A DNA stretch of 64,000 nucleotides from Cognatishimia sp. SS12 (GTDB lineage Bacteria; Pseudomonadota; Alphaproteobacteria; Rhodobacterales; Rhodobacteraceae), in assembly GCF_028369055.1 (NCBI RefSeq), contig NZ_JAQNCZ010000001.1, positions 124,001 through 188,000 of the forward strand, in the 5' to 3' direction. A program made the translations under genes and the position numbers. Shown here piece after piece: positions 1-8,040 of the stretch. The notes under the pieces are model-generated. The model made no database searches. It was not told where the DNA came from and was given only the letters and a program-made list of their open reading frames with translations. Each line of letters starts with the position of its first letter. Within the stretch, counting starts at the first letter, position 1.

Positions 1-468
1 GCCGCGCTCTTCGTAATATTTGACGGCGACATCGCGCTCCCAGACTTCGGTGCGGACGGGATCGCGCAGGTTGATGATCTCTTTCATTTTCTTTTCGATC
101 AGGCCGAGATCTTCGGGGGTAAACGGCTCTGCGCGATCAAAATCATAGTACCAGCCATGTTCGATCACCGGGCCGATGGTGACTTTGACGTCGGGCCAGA
201 TTTCCTGCACCGCGCGCGCCATGATGTGGGCGCAATCGTGGCGGATCAGCTCCAGCGCTTCGGCGTCATTGTCTTTTAACGTGTTGATGGCGATCTGCGC
301 ATCCTGGGTGATCGGCCAGGCCAGATCCCAATGCTGCCCGTCCACCGTGGCAGAGATGGCCTTTTTGGCCAAAGAAGTTGCGATAGAGGCTGCGACCTCG
401 GCAGGGGTGACACCTGCGTCATAGGAACGTGCATTGCCATCGGGGAAAGTCAGGGAAATCTGGGACAT
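1..468 (-). CDS. thrS: threonyl-tRNA synthetase, N-terminal part (cut by window edge)
   Basis: Charges tRNA-Thr with threonine in the cytoplasm. Only the first 156 codons are present; the gene runs off the left edge. The ATG at 468 follows a clear GGAGG ribosome site. The visible protein opens with a TGS domain (about residues 1-62), followed by the second additional domain of class II ThrRS/AlaRS with the HDCAHIMA stretch, whose H-x3-H pattern belongs to the zinc editing site, and then the typical IGPVIE-GWYYDF segment. The catalytic core lies outside the window. It is divergent from the hydrolase pair at 739-2198. The ThrS assignment is firm because TGS followed by this editing domain is diagnostic. 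Confidence 0.95.
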   Translation of the reverse strand, partial: MSQISLTFPDGNARSYDAGVTPAEVAASIATSLAKKAISATVDGQHWDLAWPITQDAQIAINTLKDNDAEALELIRHDCAHIMARAVQEIWPDVKVTIGPVIEHGWYYDFDRAEPFTPEDLGLIEKKMKEIINLRDPVRTEVWERDVAVKYYEERG

Positions 469-598
469 GGCCCAATCCTCCTCGTCAGTTTGGCGCCCAC
501 GGAACGCCCGGTTGCGGGTATATGGTTCGCCTGCTTAGTGACCTTTGCCAGCGTCTCTGTCAACGCTGAAAACCGGGGCGGCCTAAAACGGGCGCGTA

Positions 599-660
599 AG
601 GGGCGCTGCCCCTCAGGCAAAGCGGGCTTTGCCTTCACCCCGGAGTATTTGCCAAAAGAT
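599..660. repeat. possible Rhodobacterales intergenic repeat: two perfect hairpins plus conserved tail
   Basis: Two adjacent perfect inverted repeats lie in the thrS-hydrolase gap: AGGGGC/GCCCCT (599-604 and 608-613) and AGGCAAAGC/GCTTTGCCT (615-623 and 626-634). They are followed by CACCCCGGAGTATTTGCC and AAAAGATGAAG. From memory, a GGGGC-TGCCCC hairpin followed by CCCCGGAGTATTT-CCA-GATGAAG is a recurrent intergenic element in Rhodobacteraceae. I noticed only one copy in this window, so repeat status rests on that recollection. It could serve as a transcript-end or stability element. Confidence 0.5.
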
Positions 661-738
661 GAAGCGGCCTTGGCTTATCGCTTTGACCAGATTGCGGCTT
701 TGCGGTTTAACTTTGGGAAACGACGAAGAGGACAAAGC

Positions 739-1488
739 GTGCACGCATATCTGACCACGGCCGCAGGCCGCAAGATCGCATATCATAAGACGGGTGGGCA
801 GGGCCCTTGCGTCGTATTCCTCGGCGGATTGAAATCAGATATGGCGGGCACAAAAGCAGTGCATCTGGAGGCCTGGTGCCAAACGCAGGGGCGGGCGTTT
901 TTGCGCTTTGATTATTCAGGTCACGGGGAAAGCTCTGGCACATTTGAAGAGGGCGCAATTGGCGACTGGCATCAGGATGCTTTGGCGGCGGTGACGGAAT
1001 TGGTCAGCGGCGATTATGTTCTGGTCGGCTCTTCTATGGGCGGCTGGCAGGCGCTTTTGCTGGCGCGGGCGGCACCGGAACGTCTGGTTGGGCTGGTGAC
1101 GATTGCGGCGGCACCGGATTTTACCGAAGACAGCTATTGGGCCAATTTCACCGATGCGCAGAAAGCGGCGCTTGAGGCTGAGGGGCAAGTGGCGTTGCCC
1201 AGTGACTATATGGAGCCTTACATCATCACGAAACGCATGATTGAGGATGGCCGCCAGAACCTTGTACTGCGCGCGCCGCTGCGTTTTGATTGCGCGGTGC
1301 GGTTTTTGCAGGGCACGGCGGATACGGCTGTGACAACTGAGACCGCCCTGCGGCTCTTGGATCATGCGGAGGGTGATGACATGCGCCTGACCCTGGTGAA
1401 AGATGCTGATCACCGGTTTTCCGATCCGGCCTGCCTTGCGCTGATCGAGGCGGCGGTGCTGGATGTGATAGAGGCGTCAGAGCAATGA
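739..1488 (+). CDS. alpha/beta hydrolase (ABHD10-like esterase/thioesterase)
   Basis: Predicted cytoplasmic serine hydrolase of 249 residues with an intact triad: nucleophile elbow GSSMGG (Ser99), acid in the GTADTAV stretch and base in DADHRF. The fold matches the alpha/beta hydrolase family, and the sequence recalls ABHD10-type thioesterases; the substrate is unknown. The frame stays open upstream to 331, but that part overlaps thrS and the repeat element and reads as non-coding. The GTG at 739 has an AGAGGA site about seven bases upstream and starts exactly where homology-like sequence begins. The stop overlaps the ATG of the next hydrolase (ATGA), so the two are translationally coupled. 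Confidence 0.85.
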   Translation: MHAYLTTAAGRKIAYHKTGGQGPCVVFLGGLKSDMAGTKAVHLEAWCQTQGRAFLRFDYSGHGESSGTFEEGAIGDWHQDALAAVTELVSGDYVLVGSSMGGWQALLLARAAPERLVGLVTIAAAPDFTEDSYWANFTDAQKAALEAEGQVALPSDYMEPYIITKRMIEDGRQNLVLRAPLRFDCAVRFLQGTADTAVTTETALRLLDHAEGDDMRLTLVKDADHRFSDPACLALIEAAVLDVIEASEQ

Positions 1489-2198
1489 CAACGCCGCTGG
1501 TGTTTCTGCCGGATATCCTTTGTGATGCGCGGCTCTTTGGACCGCAGATTGCAGAGCTGTCGGCGGAGATGCCGGTGAGCTTTATGCCGCTGGATGCCGG
1601 GGAGCGGCTTTCGGATTTGGCCGCAGACGTTCTGGCGCAGTGCCCGGCGCAGGTGGCCTTGGTGGGCAGCGGGCTTGGTGGGTTGGTGGCGATGGAAATA
1701 TTGCGCCGCGCCCCTGAGCGGGTGGGGCGGATTGCGCTTATTGCGACATCGCCCTTGCAGGATTGCCCGTTTGACACGCTGCGTTATGAGCCCTGGCTTG
1801 TTGCGGCGCGTGCCGGGCGGCTGGCGGAGGTGGTGCCGGCGTTGTTTGGCCTGACGGAGGCGCAACCAAATAGCGCGGATGCCGAAGTGTTGGCGCTGAT
1901 GCAGGACATGGCCGAGCGCATTGGCGTTGAGCGGTTCGTGCGCCAGGTGCGTGTGCTGCAGCGGCGGCAGGATCAACAATCGGTGCTGCGCAGATGCCAA
2001 TGTCCGGCGCTGGTCATTGGCGGTGCCGCGGACCCGGTGATTGCGCCGCAACGCTATCAGACCATGGCCGGTTTCATTCCCGATGCCGAATTGCACGAGA
2101 TCCCGGGGGCTGGCCATGTGCCCAGCCTGCAGGACCCGGCCGCCGTGACGGCCGCATTGCGCGGCTGGCTGGCGCGTCCCTATGTGTTGCGGGGGTAG
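1485..2198 (+). CDS. alpha/beta hydrolase with nucleophile Ser replaced by Gly
   Basis: A 237-residue alpha/beta-hydrolase-fold protein similar in size and layout to MenH or enol-lactonase-type enzymes. The acid (GAADPV) and the histidine (GAGHVPS) are present, but the nucleophile elbow reads G-S-G-L-G-G, so the central position (residue 63) is glycine (codon ggg) instead of serine. It may be a non-hydrolytic binding protein, or it may act through the neighbouring Ser62. It starts at ATG 1485, overlapping the upstream hydrolase stop by four bases, so the pair forms one operon. It ends ten bases before the convergent phaZ stop. Confidence 0.8.
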   Translation: MTTPLVFLPDILCDARLFGPQIAELSAEMPVSFMPLDAGERLSDLAADVLAQCPAQVALVGSGLGGLVAMEILRRAPERVGRIALIATSPLQDCPFDTLRYEPWLVAARAGRLAEVVPALFGLTEAQPNSADAEVLALMQDMAERIGVERFVRQVRVLQRRQDQQSVLRRCQCPALVIGGAADPVIAPQRYQTMAGFIPDAELHEIPGAGHVPSLQDPAAVTAALRGWLARPYVLRG

Positions 2199-2200
2199 CT

Positions 2201-2225
2201 GCGGCCCTTAGGCCGCTGCATTTTT
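2201..2225 (+). terminator. probable terminator of the hydrolase operon
   Basis: Stem GCGGCC (2201-2206), loop CTTA, GGCCGC (2211-2216), followed by TGCA and five T residues. It starts two bases after the hydrolase stop and contains the convergent phaZ stop codon in its loop. The stem is short, so strength is uncertain. Confidence 0.45.
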
Positions 2226-3479
2226 ATTGGCAGGTGCCTTGGTGGACGGCCCGCTGTTTTCACTGATGAAGTCGAGCACAAGCGGGCGAATATTGTTGCG
2301 CCAGCTGCGTCCAGCAAAGATGCCGTAATGGCCAGCGTCCGGTTCAAGGTGGCTGGCTTTCTTGCTGGCGGGCAATCCAGTCAACAGATCAAGCGCGGCC
2401 ACGCATTGACCAGGCGCAGAGATGTCGTCCTTGGCCCCTTCGACAGTTTTCACCGCCACGGTGGTGATCTGGCCAATGTCGACCTTGCGGCCCGCAACGG
2501 TAAACTCGTTTTTGGCAATCTCGCCGTTTTTGAAAATGCGCTCGACTGTGGAGAGGTAGAACTCTGCGGGCATATCCATCACCGCCAGATATTCATCATA
2601 AAAGCGGTTGTGCGCATCGTGATCAGACGCCTCGCCTTTGGCGACGCGCATGATCTGGTTCATGAAGGCTTTGCCGTGGCGCTCGGCGTTCATCGACATG
2701 AAGGACGCCAGCTGCAACAGGCCCGGATAGACCATGCGGCCAACGCCATCATATTTGAAGCCGACGCGCTGGATCATGGTTTCTTCCAACTGGCCCATGG
2801 TCACAGAGTGGCCAAAGTCGGTCACATCTGTTGGCGCGGCAGAGGGGTCAATCGGCCCACCGATCAGGGTGAGGGACCGTGGCTGCGCGTCAGGATCTTC
2901 GCCCGCAAGATAGGCGGTGGCCGCCAGCGTCAGGGGGGCAGGCTGGCAGACCGCAATCACATGGGTGTCTGGGCCGAGGTGGCGCATAAAATCCACAAGA
3001 TAGAGCGTGTAATCTTCGATATCGAACTTGCCAGCGCTGACCGGAATGTCGCGCGCGTTGTGCCAATCGGTTACGTAGACTTCACAATCAGGCAATAGCG
3101 ATATTACAGTGGACCTAAGCAGAGTCGCGTAATGCCCGGACATGGGGGCGACCAGCATAACTTGACGACGACGGCGCTTGCGCCCAAGGACAGAAAAATG
3201 AATGAGATCGCCAAAATCGCGTTCCACCACGGTTTCGACCTGCACGATGTGATCTTTGCCATCTTCGCACGTAAAGGAATGAATACCCCAATCCGGTTTG
3301 GTGACGATGCGCGCAAAGGTGCGTTCGGTGACTTCGCCCCAAGCGGCCATCCACTGCAGCGCCGGGCTGGGGATCATCGCAAACATTGGGTAAGACGCCA
3401 TTGCCAGAGCCGAGGCACCCAACCACTGGTTGGTGTTTCGGATGGTCTCCATCATATCATAGGTGGCCATATAGCGCAT
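2208..3479 (-). CDS. phaZ: intracellular PHA depolymerase
   Basis: Degrades stored polyhydroxyalkanoate inside granules to hydroxyacyl units. The protein has 423 residues, the usual length for PhaZ1-type intracellular depolymerases. It carries the family's cysteine-based nucleophile site in AVCQPAP (Cys178), whose Cys replaces the Ser of extracellular enzymes, plus a C-terminal DAGHYGIFAG histidine region. The frame is open upstream to 3668 across the phaC promoter. The ATG at 3479 has a GGAG site seven bases upstream and begins the family-typical MRYMATYD. It is divergent from phaC, sharing about 100 bases that hold a CTGC-N3-GCAG repeat, so synthesis and degradation are probably controlled together by PhaR. 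Confidence 0.93.
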   Translation of the reverse strand: MRYMATYDMMETIRNTNQWLGASALAMASYPMFAMIPSPALQWMAAWGEVTERTFARIVTKPDWGIHSFTCEDGKDHIVQVETVVERDFGDLIHFSVLGRKRRRRQVMLVAPMSGHYATLLRSTVISLLPDCEVYVTDWHNARDIPVSAGKFDIEDYTLYLVDFMRHLGPDTHVIAVCQPAPLTLAATAYLAGEDPDAQPRSLTLIGGPIDPSAAPTDVTDFGHSVTMGQLEETMIQRVGFKYDGVGRMVYPGLLQLASFMSMNAERHGKAFMNQIMRVAKGEASDHDAHNRFYDEYLAVMDMPAEFYLSTVERIFKNGEIAKNEFTVAGRKVDIGQITTVAVKTVEGAKDDISAPGQCVAALDLLTGLPASKKASHLEPDAGHYGIFAGRSWRNNIRPLVLDFISENSGPSTKAPANKNAAA

Positions 3480-3552
3480 TGGCGTCTCCTGTCCTGCCCG
3501 CGGTGACGCGGTTTTTTGAATGCCGTTCGTATTATGCGGCATCTCCCATTTG

Positions 3553-3563
3553 CTGCATAGCAG
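3553..3563. promoter_or_regulatory. putative PhaR operator between phaZ and phaC
   Basis: Perfect inverted repeat CTGC-ATA-GCAG in the divergent phaZ/phaC promoter region. PhaR of Paracoccus and Rhodobacter is known to bind TGC-rich CTGC-N(3-4)-GCAG sites. Two more exact copies stand before the phasin gene, and phaR itself lies 2.5 kb away, which supports the reading. Confidence 0.75.
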
Positions 3564-3578
3564 CGACGATAAGGTGTG

Positions 3579-5381
3579 ATGAATATTATGACAACTGAAG
3601 ACGATGCTGCCGTTGCGAAAATTGAGAAACTGAATACCAATCTGGCAAAAGCGGAACAGTTGACGCAACGCATGGTTGAATTAATGGCTTCGCGGAAGCC
3701 CGTTCGGCGCGAATTGGCCGCGCCGAATCATGATGTCTTTACCAATGCGGCAGCGGCCTATTGGGCTGAGATGGTGCAGAACCCCGGCAAAGTGATTGAG
3801 CAGCAAATGGAGTTCTGGAGCAAATCGGTCAAACATTACGTCGAGGCGCAACATGTGCTGGCGCAGGGCAAACTGGCCGCGCCGCCGGACGAAACTCCAA
3901 CTGATCGGCGCTTTGCCAACCCGATGTGGCAGAGCAATCCGTATTTCAATTTCATCAAACAGCAGTACATGCTGAATGCCGACGCGATCCGCTCGGCGGT
4001 GGACGCCTTGGATGATCTGGAGCCCAAAGAGCAGCAGCGGCTGAAGTATTTTTCAGAGCAGATCGTTGAAATGATGGCACCGACCAACTTTCTCGGCACC
4101 AATCCGGATGCGCTTGAAAAGGCGATGCAGACGGATGGGGAGTCGCTGGTGCAGGGGCTTGAGAACCTGATCCGTGATCTGGAAGCCAACAATGGCGAGC
4201 TGATCGTGCGGCTGGCCGATGAAAATGCTTTTGAGTTGGGCACCAATATTGCCACCACGCCGGGCAAGGTGGTCTATCGCAATCGCATGATGGAACTGAT
4301 CCAGTATTCGCCCAGCACCGAAGAGGTGCATGAGATCCCGCTGCTGATTTTCCCGCCGTGGATCAACAAATTCTACATTCTGGATCTGAAAGAGAAAAAC
4401 AGCCTGATCAAATGGCTGGTCGATCAGGGCTATACTGTCTTTATTGTCAGCTGGATCAACCCGGATCGGTCCTATGCTGATGCGGGCATGGAGACCTATA
4501 TCGAAGAGGGGTATCTGACAGCCTTGGACGAGGTGAAAAAGATCACCAAACGCAAATCGCTGAACGTTGTCGGCTATTGTATCGCGGGCACCACGCTGAA
4601 TCTGGTGTTGTCGCTGCTGAAAAAACGCGGCGATAAATCGGTCAAATCCGCGACCTTCTTTACGACCTTGACGGATTTCGACGATCAGGGCGAATTCACG
4701 CCGTTCCTACAAGATGATTTTGTCGATGGCATCGAACAAGAAGCCGGGGAAGAGGGCATTCTGCGGTCTTTTATCATGCAGCGCACCTTCAGTTTCCTGC
4801 GGTCTAACGATCTTGTCTATGGCCCGGCCATTCGCAGCTATATGCTGGGTGAGGCCCCGCCTGCCTTTGATCTGCTGTATTGGAATGGCGACGGGTCTGG
4901 CCTGCCGGGCAAGATGGTCGTGCAGTATCTGCGCCAACTCTGTCAGGAGAATAAGTTCACCACAGAGGGCATCGAGTTTCTGGGCGAAAGGCTGCATATC
5001 AGCGATGTCGATCTGCCCATCTGCGCCGTTACCTGCGAAACAGATCACATCGCACGCTGGAAAGATTGCTACCGCGGCTTTCGGATGACCAGCAGCAAGG
5101 ACCGCACGTTCATCGTTTCTGAATCCGGTCATATCGCCGGCATCGTCAATCCGCCGAGCAAAAAGAAATATGGCCATTACACCAACAAGGATCTTGGCCA
5201 GGATGCCGCGGGCTGGATGGAGGGCGCAACCTATACCGAAGGCTCCTGGTGGCCACGCTGGGACAGCTGGCTTTCCGCGCGCTCAGGCAAGATGATTCCC
5301 GCCCGCGAACCGGGCGACAAAGATCATCCCCCCATGGAAGATGCGCCTGGGACCTATGTAAAAGTGCCCGCAACACGTTGA
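3579..5381 (+). CDS. phaC: class I poly(3-hydroxyalkanoate) synthase
   Basis: Polymerises (R)-3-hydroxyacyl-CoA into storage polyester at the granule surface. About 600 residues, as in class I synthases, with an N-terminal PhaC domain and an alpha/beta-hydrolase core. The lipase-like box is GYCIAGT, with catalytic Cys334; the canonical second Gly is Ala, a variant I recall from other Rhodobacterales. Asp489 (ETDHIARW) and His518 (SGHIAGIVNPP) complete the triad. Three starts lie close together: GTG 3576, ATG 3579 and ATG 3588. AAGG at 3571 fits 3579 or 3588 about equally. No phaA/phaB genes are in the window, so precursor supply must be encoded elsewhere. Confidence 0.95.
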   Translation: MNIMTTEDDAAVAKIEKLNTNLAKAEQLTQRMVELMASRKPVRRELAAPNHDVFTNAAAAYWAEMVQNPGKVIEQQMEFWSKSVKHYVEAQHVLAQGKLAAPPDETPTDRRFANPMWQSNPYFNFIKQQYMLNADAIRSAVDALDDLEPKEQQRLKYFSEQIVEMMAPTNFLGTNPDALEKAMQTDGESLVQGLENLIRDLEANNGELIVRLADENAFELGTNIATTPGKVVYRNRMMELIQYSPSTEEVHEIPLLIFPPWINKFYILDLKEKNSLIKWLVDQGYTVFIVSWINPDRSYADAGMETYIEEGYLTALDEVKKITKRKSLNVVGYCIAGTTLNLVLSLLKKRGDKSVKSATFFTTLTDFDDQGEFTPFLQDDFVDGIEQEAGEEGILRSFIMQRTFSFLRSNDLVYGPAIRSYMLGEAPPAFDLLYWNGDGSGLPGKMVVQYLRQLCQENKFTTEGIEFLGERLHISDVDLPICAVTCETDHIARWKDCYRGFRMTSSKDRTFIVSESGHIAGIVNPPSKKKYGHYTNKDLGQDAAGWMEGATYTEGSWWPRWDSWLSARSGKMIPAREPGDKDHPPMEDAPGTYVKVPATR

Positions 5382-5406
5382 ATTTCCTAGGTTCTGCAAA
5401 ATTTTG

Positions 5407-5417
5407 CTGCAGTGCAG
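5407..5417. promoter_or_regulatory. putative PhaR operator 1 upstream of phasin
   Basis: Perfect CTGC-AGT-GCAG inverted repeat inside the longer palindrome TGCTGCAGTGCAGCA. It lies about 95 bases before the phasin start. Centre-to-centre distance to the next copy is 29 bases, roughly three helical turns, as expected for cooperative binding on one face. Confidence 0.75.
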
Positions 5418-5435
5418 CAAAAAAACCTTGAAATG

Positions 5436-5446
5436 CTGCACTGCAG
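5436..5446. promoter_or_regulatory. putative PhaR operator 2 upstream of phasin
   Basis: Perfect CTGC-ACT-GCAG inverted repeat. A weaker TGCAGATGCA follows at about 5460-5469 and may be a third half-strength site. Together they would place the phasin promoter under tight PhaR repression until polymer titrates the repressor. Confidence 0.75.
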
Positions 5447-5511
5447 AATGCATATTGTTTGCAGATGCAGAAAAGCGGGGTGTTCCCGCAACATTAACCG
5501 AGGAAATTGAA

Positions 5512-5952
5512 ATGGCTAAAACTCAAGATATGACTGCGGTACTGAAAGACATGATGGGTGCTTTCCCAGTGGACACATCCGCCCTGGAAGACGCCTTCAA
5601 AAACACCGCCGCACTGAACGAAAAACTGGCAACTGTTGCTCTGGACGCAGCTGAGAAATCTTCCGAGATCTCCAGCAAATGGACCAAAGACACTCTGGCG
5701 AAACTGGCCGTGATGTCCAAAGCCAAAGCAGAGCCTGCAGATTACGCGAAAGCCGTCACCGACTTCGCCTCTGCACAAGCTGAAACCGCTGCTGAAAACA
5801 TGGCGGCATTCGCAGAAGTTGCGAAAAAAGTTCAGACTGAAACTGTTGAGCTGATGATGTCGGCTTCTAAAGAAGCAACCGAAGAAGCGACCGCAGCAGT
5901 CAAAAAAGCGACCAACGACGTGACTGCCGCTGCTAAAAAAGCCGCGAAGTAA
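5512..5952 (+). CDS. phaP: phasin, PHA granule-coating protein
   Basis: Small amphipathic protein (146 residues) that covers PHA granules and sets their size and number. It is rich in Ala, Lys, Glu and Thr, predicted almost wholly helical, and ends in a run of Ala-Ala-Lys heptad-like repeats typical of rhodobacterial phasins. The ATG at 5512 follows GAGGAAATTGAA. The frame is open further upstream to 5404, but that stretch contains the operator repeats and is rejected as coding. It is followed by a strong terminator and probably forms a single-gene transcript, which fits its need for high expression. Confidence 0.92.
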   Translation: MAKTQDMTAVLKDMMGAFPVDTSALEDAFKNTAALNEKLATVALDAAEKSSEISSKWTKDTLAKLAVMSKAKAEPADYAKAVTDFASAQAETAAENMAAFAEVAKKVQTETVELMMSASKEATEEATAAVKKATNDVTAAAKKAAK

Positions 5953-5985
5953 GTCACTAAAGCGTTGAGCTTTGGTAAAAAAAGC

Positions 5986-6018
5986 AAAGGGTGAGCCTGA
6001 GGCTCGCCCTTTCTTTTT
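5986..6018 (+). terminator. terminator of phaP
   Basis: Stem AAAGGGTGAGCC (5986-5997), loop TGA, and GGCTCGCCCTTT (6001-6012) with one T-G wobble, followed by CTTTTT. It lies about 30 bases after the phasin stop. Confidence 0.85.
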
Positions 6019-6040
6019 GTTCTGCACTCGCATAAGCTTT

Positions 6041-6055
6041 GCTGCAACGCTGCAT
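6041..6055. promoter_or_regulatory. imperfect PhaR-like site before phaR
   Basis: TGCTGCAACGCTGCA lies about 19 bases before the phaR start. It carries the same TGC-rich half sites as the operators upstream but is a direct repeat (GCTGCA, AAC spacing, GCTGCA) and not a clean inverted one. It could be a weak autoregulatory site, as PhaR is known to repress its own gene in relatives. Confidence 0.4.
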
Positions 6056-6073
6056 AAATAGGGAGAATGCACT

Positions 6074-6637
6074 GTGGCAGACACCGATACACCGCTCCTG
6101 ATCAAGCGTTATGCCAGCCGCCGGCTGTATAACACAGAGACCAGTGACTACGTGACTTTGGATGATATCGCGAGCTTCATTCGCGATGGGCGCGAAGTGC
6201 AGATTGTCGACCTGAAAACCGGCGACGACCTGACGCGCCAATATTTGCTGCAGATCATCGCAGAGCACGAAAGCCGGGGCGAAAATATGTTGCCGGTCAA
6301 TGTGTTGAATGATCTCGTGCGCTCTTATACCTCGCAGGCGACCAGCATTGTTCCTCAGTTCCTGGCCACCAGCTTTGATATGCTGCGCGAGCAGCAATCC
6401 AAGATGATGGAGAACATGTCCGCCATCAAACCCATGAACCCCATGAACCCGATGTCGGCGATGCAGGCCCAGCAGGAAGCCTTTCTGAAAGCGATGACAG
6501 GTGGCATGGCGAAGTGGCAAAAGAACATGGGCACCCAGCCAGAAGCACCGGACCTTAAAGAGGCCGAAGAAGAAGGGCTGGATGACATCAAGAAACAGCT
6601 GGCCGAGTTGCAGGCCAAACTATCAAAAATGTCCTGA
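6074..6637 (+). CDS. phaR: PHA synthesis repressor PhaR
   Basis: DNA- and PHA-binding repressor that senses free polymer and controls phasin and its own gene. The 187-residue protein has the N-terminal PhaR DNA-binding domain (KRYASRRLYNTE and D-YVTLDDIA, residues about 9-70) and the accumulation-regulatory domain after it, a Met-Pro-Asn repeat (MNPMNPM) near residue 115, and a coiled C-terminus. The start is GTG 6074 after GGGAGAA. Its likely targets are visible in this window: two exact inverted repeats before phaP, one between phaZ and phaC, and an imperfect one before phaR itself. It ends at a terminator that may also serve the convergent aminotransferase gene. Confidence 0.93.
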   Translation: MADTDTPLLIKRYASRRLYNTETSDYVTLDDIASFIRDGREVQIVDLKTGDDLTRQYLLQIIAEHESRGENMLPVNVLNDLVRSYTSQATSIVPQFLATSFDMLREQQSKMMENMSAIKPMNPMNPMSAMQAQQEAFLKAMTGGMAKWQKNMGTQPEAPDLKEAEEEGLDDIKKQLAELQAKLSKMS

Positions 6638-6655
6638 AATTTTTGAATTTCAAAC

Positions 6656-6691
6656 AAAGAAGGCCCGCAAACGCGGGCCTTCTTTGTTTTT
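6656..6691. terminator. bidirectional terminator between phaR and aminotransferase gene
   Basis: Perfect 13-base stem AAAGAAGGCCCGC (6656-6668) and GCGGGCCTTCTTT (6673-6685), loop AAAC. T-rich tails lie on the plus side (GTTTTT), and on the minus side a GTTTG tail follows. It stands between convergent genes, 18 bases after phaR and 24 before the end of the aminotransferase. Confidence 0.88.
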
Positions 6692-6715
6692 AGAAATGGT
6701 TTAGTTCTGGGTAGG

Positions 6716-7921
6716 CTATGCCGCTGCCGCAGGGGCCATCACATCGTTGATGGCAGCGGTCAGCGTGTCGGCAATCACGTCCAGCTCCGCCAGCTCCAGC
6801 CGCGCGGGCAGACGCACGTCGCAGGCTTTCATCAGCATGGCGCGGGTCTGGGGCAGCTCTGGCAGATCCTTGAGGAACTGCCAATTCCAGAATGCGCGGG
6901 CGTTGTCTTCAGAGGCGCCAAAGACCTGAACTTTGATGCCGCGCGCTTGCGCTGCTTTCTGAAAGGCGGCGATCTGCGCGTCATCCATGCCGCAAAGGTT
7001 GAATTGGATGCTGTCTGGCGCGCGCTCTTCCGGGGGCAGCTTGTCGGGCACCTGCATCCAGGTGCTTTCATTCAGTCTGGCGGCGACGTAATCGTGGTTG
7101 CGCCGCCCGTGGGTGACGCGGCGCGCCACCTCTGGAAGCTGCGGGCGAATGATGGCCGCCGAAAGGTTGCCAAGGCGCAGATTGTATAGCGGCAGCTTGT
7201 TCTGCCAGCGCGCAAAGGCGGCGCTCAGCGCGGTATCTTCCGCACCGCTGGCCTGTTTGTGCTTGCGCCAGTTGTGCTCATATGCGCCGGACATGATCAC
7301 CATCTGCGCCAGCAGATCGGCGTCATCTGTCACCAGAATACCGCCTTCGCCAGCGTTCACCAGCTTGTAGGATTGAAACGAAAAACAGCCGATTTTGCCA
7401 ATGGTGCCGATATTGCGCCCATGCCAGGTCGTGCCCAGCGAATGCGCTGCGTCTTCGATCACGGGGATATCGCGCGCCTCACAGAGCGCCATGATCGCAT
7501 CCATATCCGAGGTATGCCCGCGCATGTGGCTGATGATCACCGCCGAGACATCTGGCAGCTTGGCCTCAAAATCGGCGATGTCGATGCGGTAATTCTCGCC
7601 CACTTCGCAGAGCACCGGCACCAGATCAGCGTGCACCACCGAAGAGGGCACCGCCGCAAAGGTAAAGCCGGGGATCATCACCTTGGCGTCGCGCGGCAGG
7701 CCAAGCGCCTTGAGCGACAGGAACAGCGCTGCAGAACAGGAACTGACGGCCAGCGCATATTTGCTGCCCAAAAGCGCGGCATATTCCGCTTCAAGCAGCG
7801 CGACTGGTGCATCTTCGGGCGCGGTGTAACGGAACAGATCGCCGCTTTGTAGCAAACGGTCAATTTCCGGGCGTGCGGACGCTGGGATCGGCTCGGCAGA
7901 ATAGACATCAGGCAGGGTCAT
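6716..7921 (-). CDS. DegT/DnrJ/EryC1-family PLP aminotransferase
   Basis: Pyridoxal-phosphate enzyme of fold type I, 401 residues. Visible features are the N-terminal SCSAALFLSLKALGL region (phosphate-binding segment), VIEDAAHSLG (Asp that contacts the PLP ring nitrogen) and Lys186 in SYKLVNAGEGG (Schiff-base lysine). The family usually transaminates nucleotide-keto-sugars, but some members act on other carbonyls. No nucleotide-sugar genes adjoin it; the neighbours upstream on the same strand are an amidotransferase and an amino-acid ABC importer. No strong ribosome site precedes ATG 7921. Substrate unknown. Confidence 0.85.
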   Translation of the reverse strand: MTLPDVYSAEPIPASARPEIDRLLQSGDLFRYTAPEDAPVALLEAEYAALLGSKYALAVSSCSAALFLSLKALGLPRDAKVMIPGFTFAAVPSSVVHADLVPVLCEVGENYRIDIADFEAKLPDVSAVIISHMRGHTSDMDAIMALCEARDIPVIEDAAHSLGTTWHGRNIGTIGKIGCFSFQSYKLVNAGEGGILVTDDADLLAQMVIMSGAYEHNWRKHKQASGAEDTALSAAFARWQNKLPLYNLRLGNLSAAIIRPQLPEVARRVTHGRRNHDYVAARLNESTWMQVPDKLPPEERAPDSIQFNLCGMDDAQIAAFQKAAQARGIKVQVFGASEDNARAFWNWQFLKDLPELPQTRAMLMKACDVRLPARLELAELDVIADTLTAAINDVMAPAAAA

Positions 7922-8040
7922 AGTTTTGGCTTTGCTTAATTCATGTTTTCAAAATTCTAAAACTAGACGGTAAAGAAAACGAGTCCGATCCCGGCGCGAC
8001 CGGCGTTTTTTTGCTGCTATGGCGCAGATGTCACGCGACG

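Noticed and set aside
331-738. Upstream extension of the first alpha/beta hydrolase frame
   Set aside because: It overlaps thrS and the hairpin repeat, has no hydrolase-like sequence, and the GTG at 739 has a good ribosome site.
5404-5511. Upstream extension of the phasin frame
   Set aside because: It contains the two PhaR-like operators; the ATG at 5512 has the ribosome site and begins phasin-like sequence.
7980-8020. Possible terminator after the amidotransferase gene (CCGG repeats with a T-run)
   Set aside because: The repeats pair over only four bases and the T-run is on the wrong strand for the minus-strand gene.
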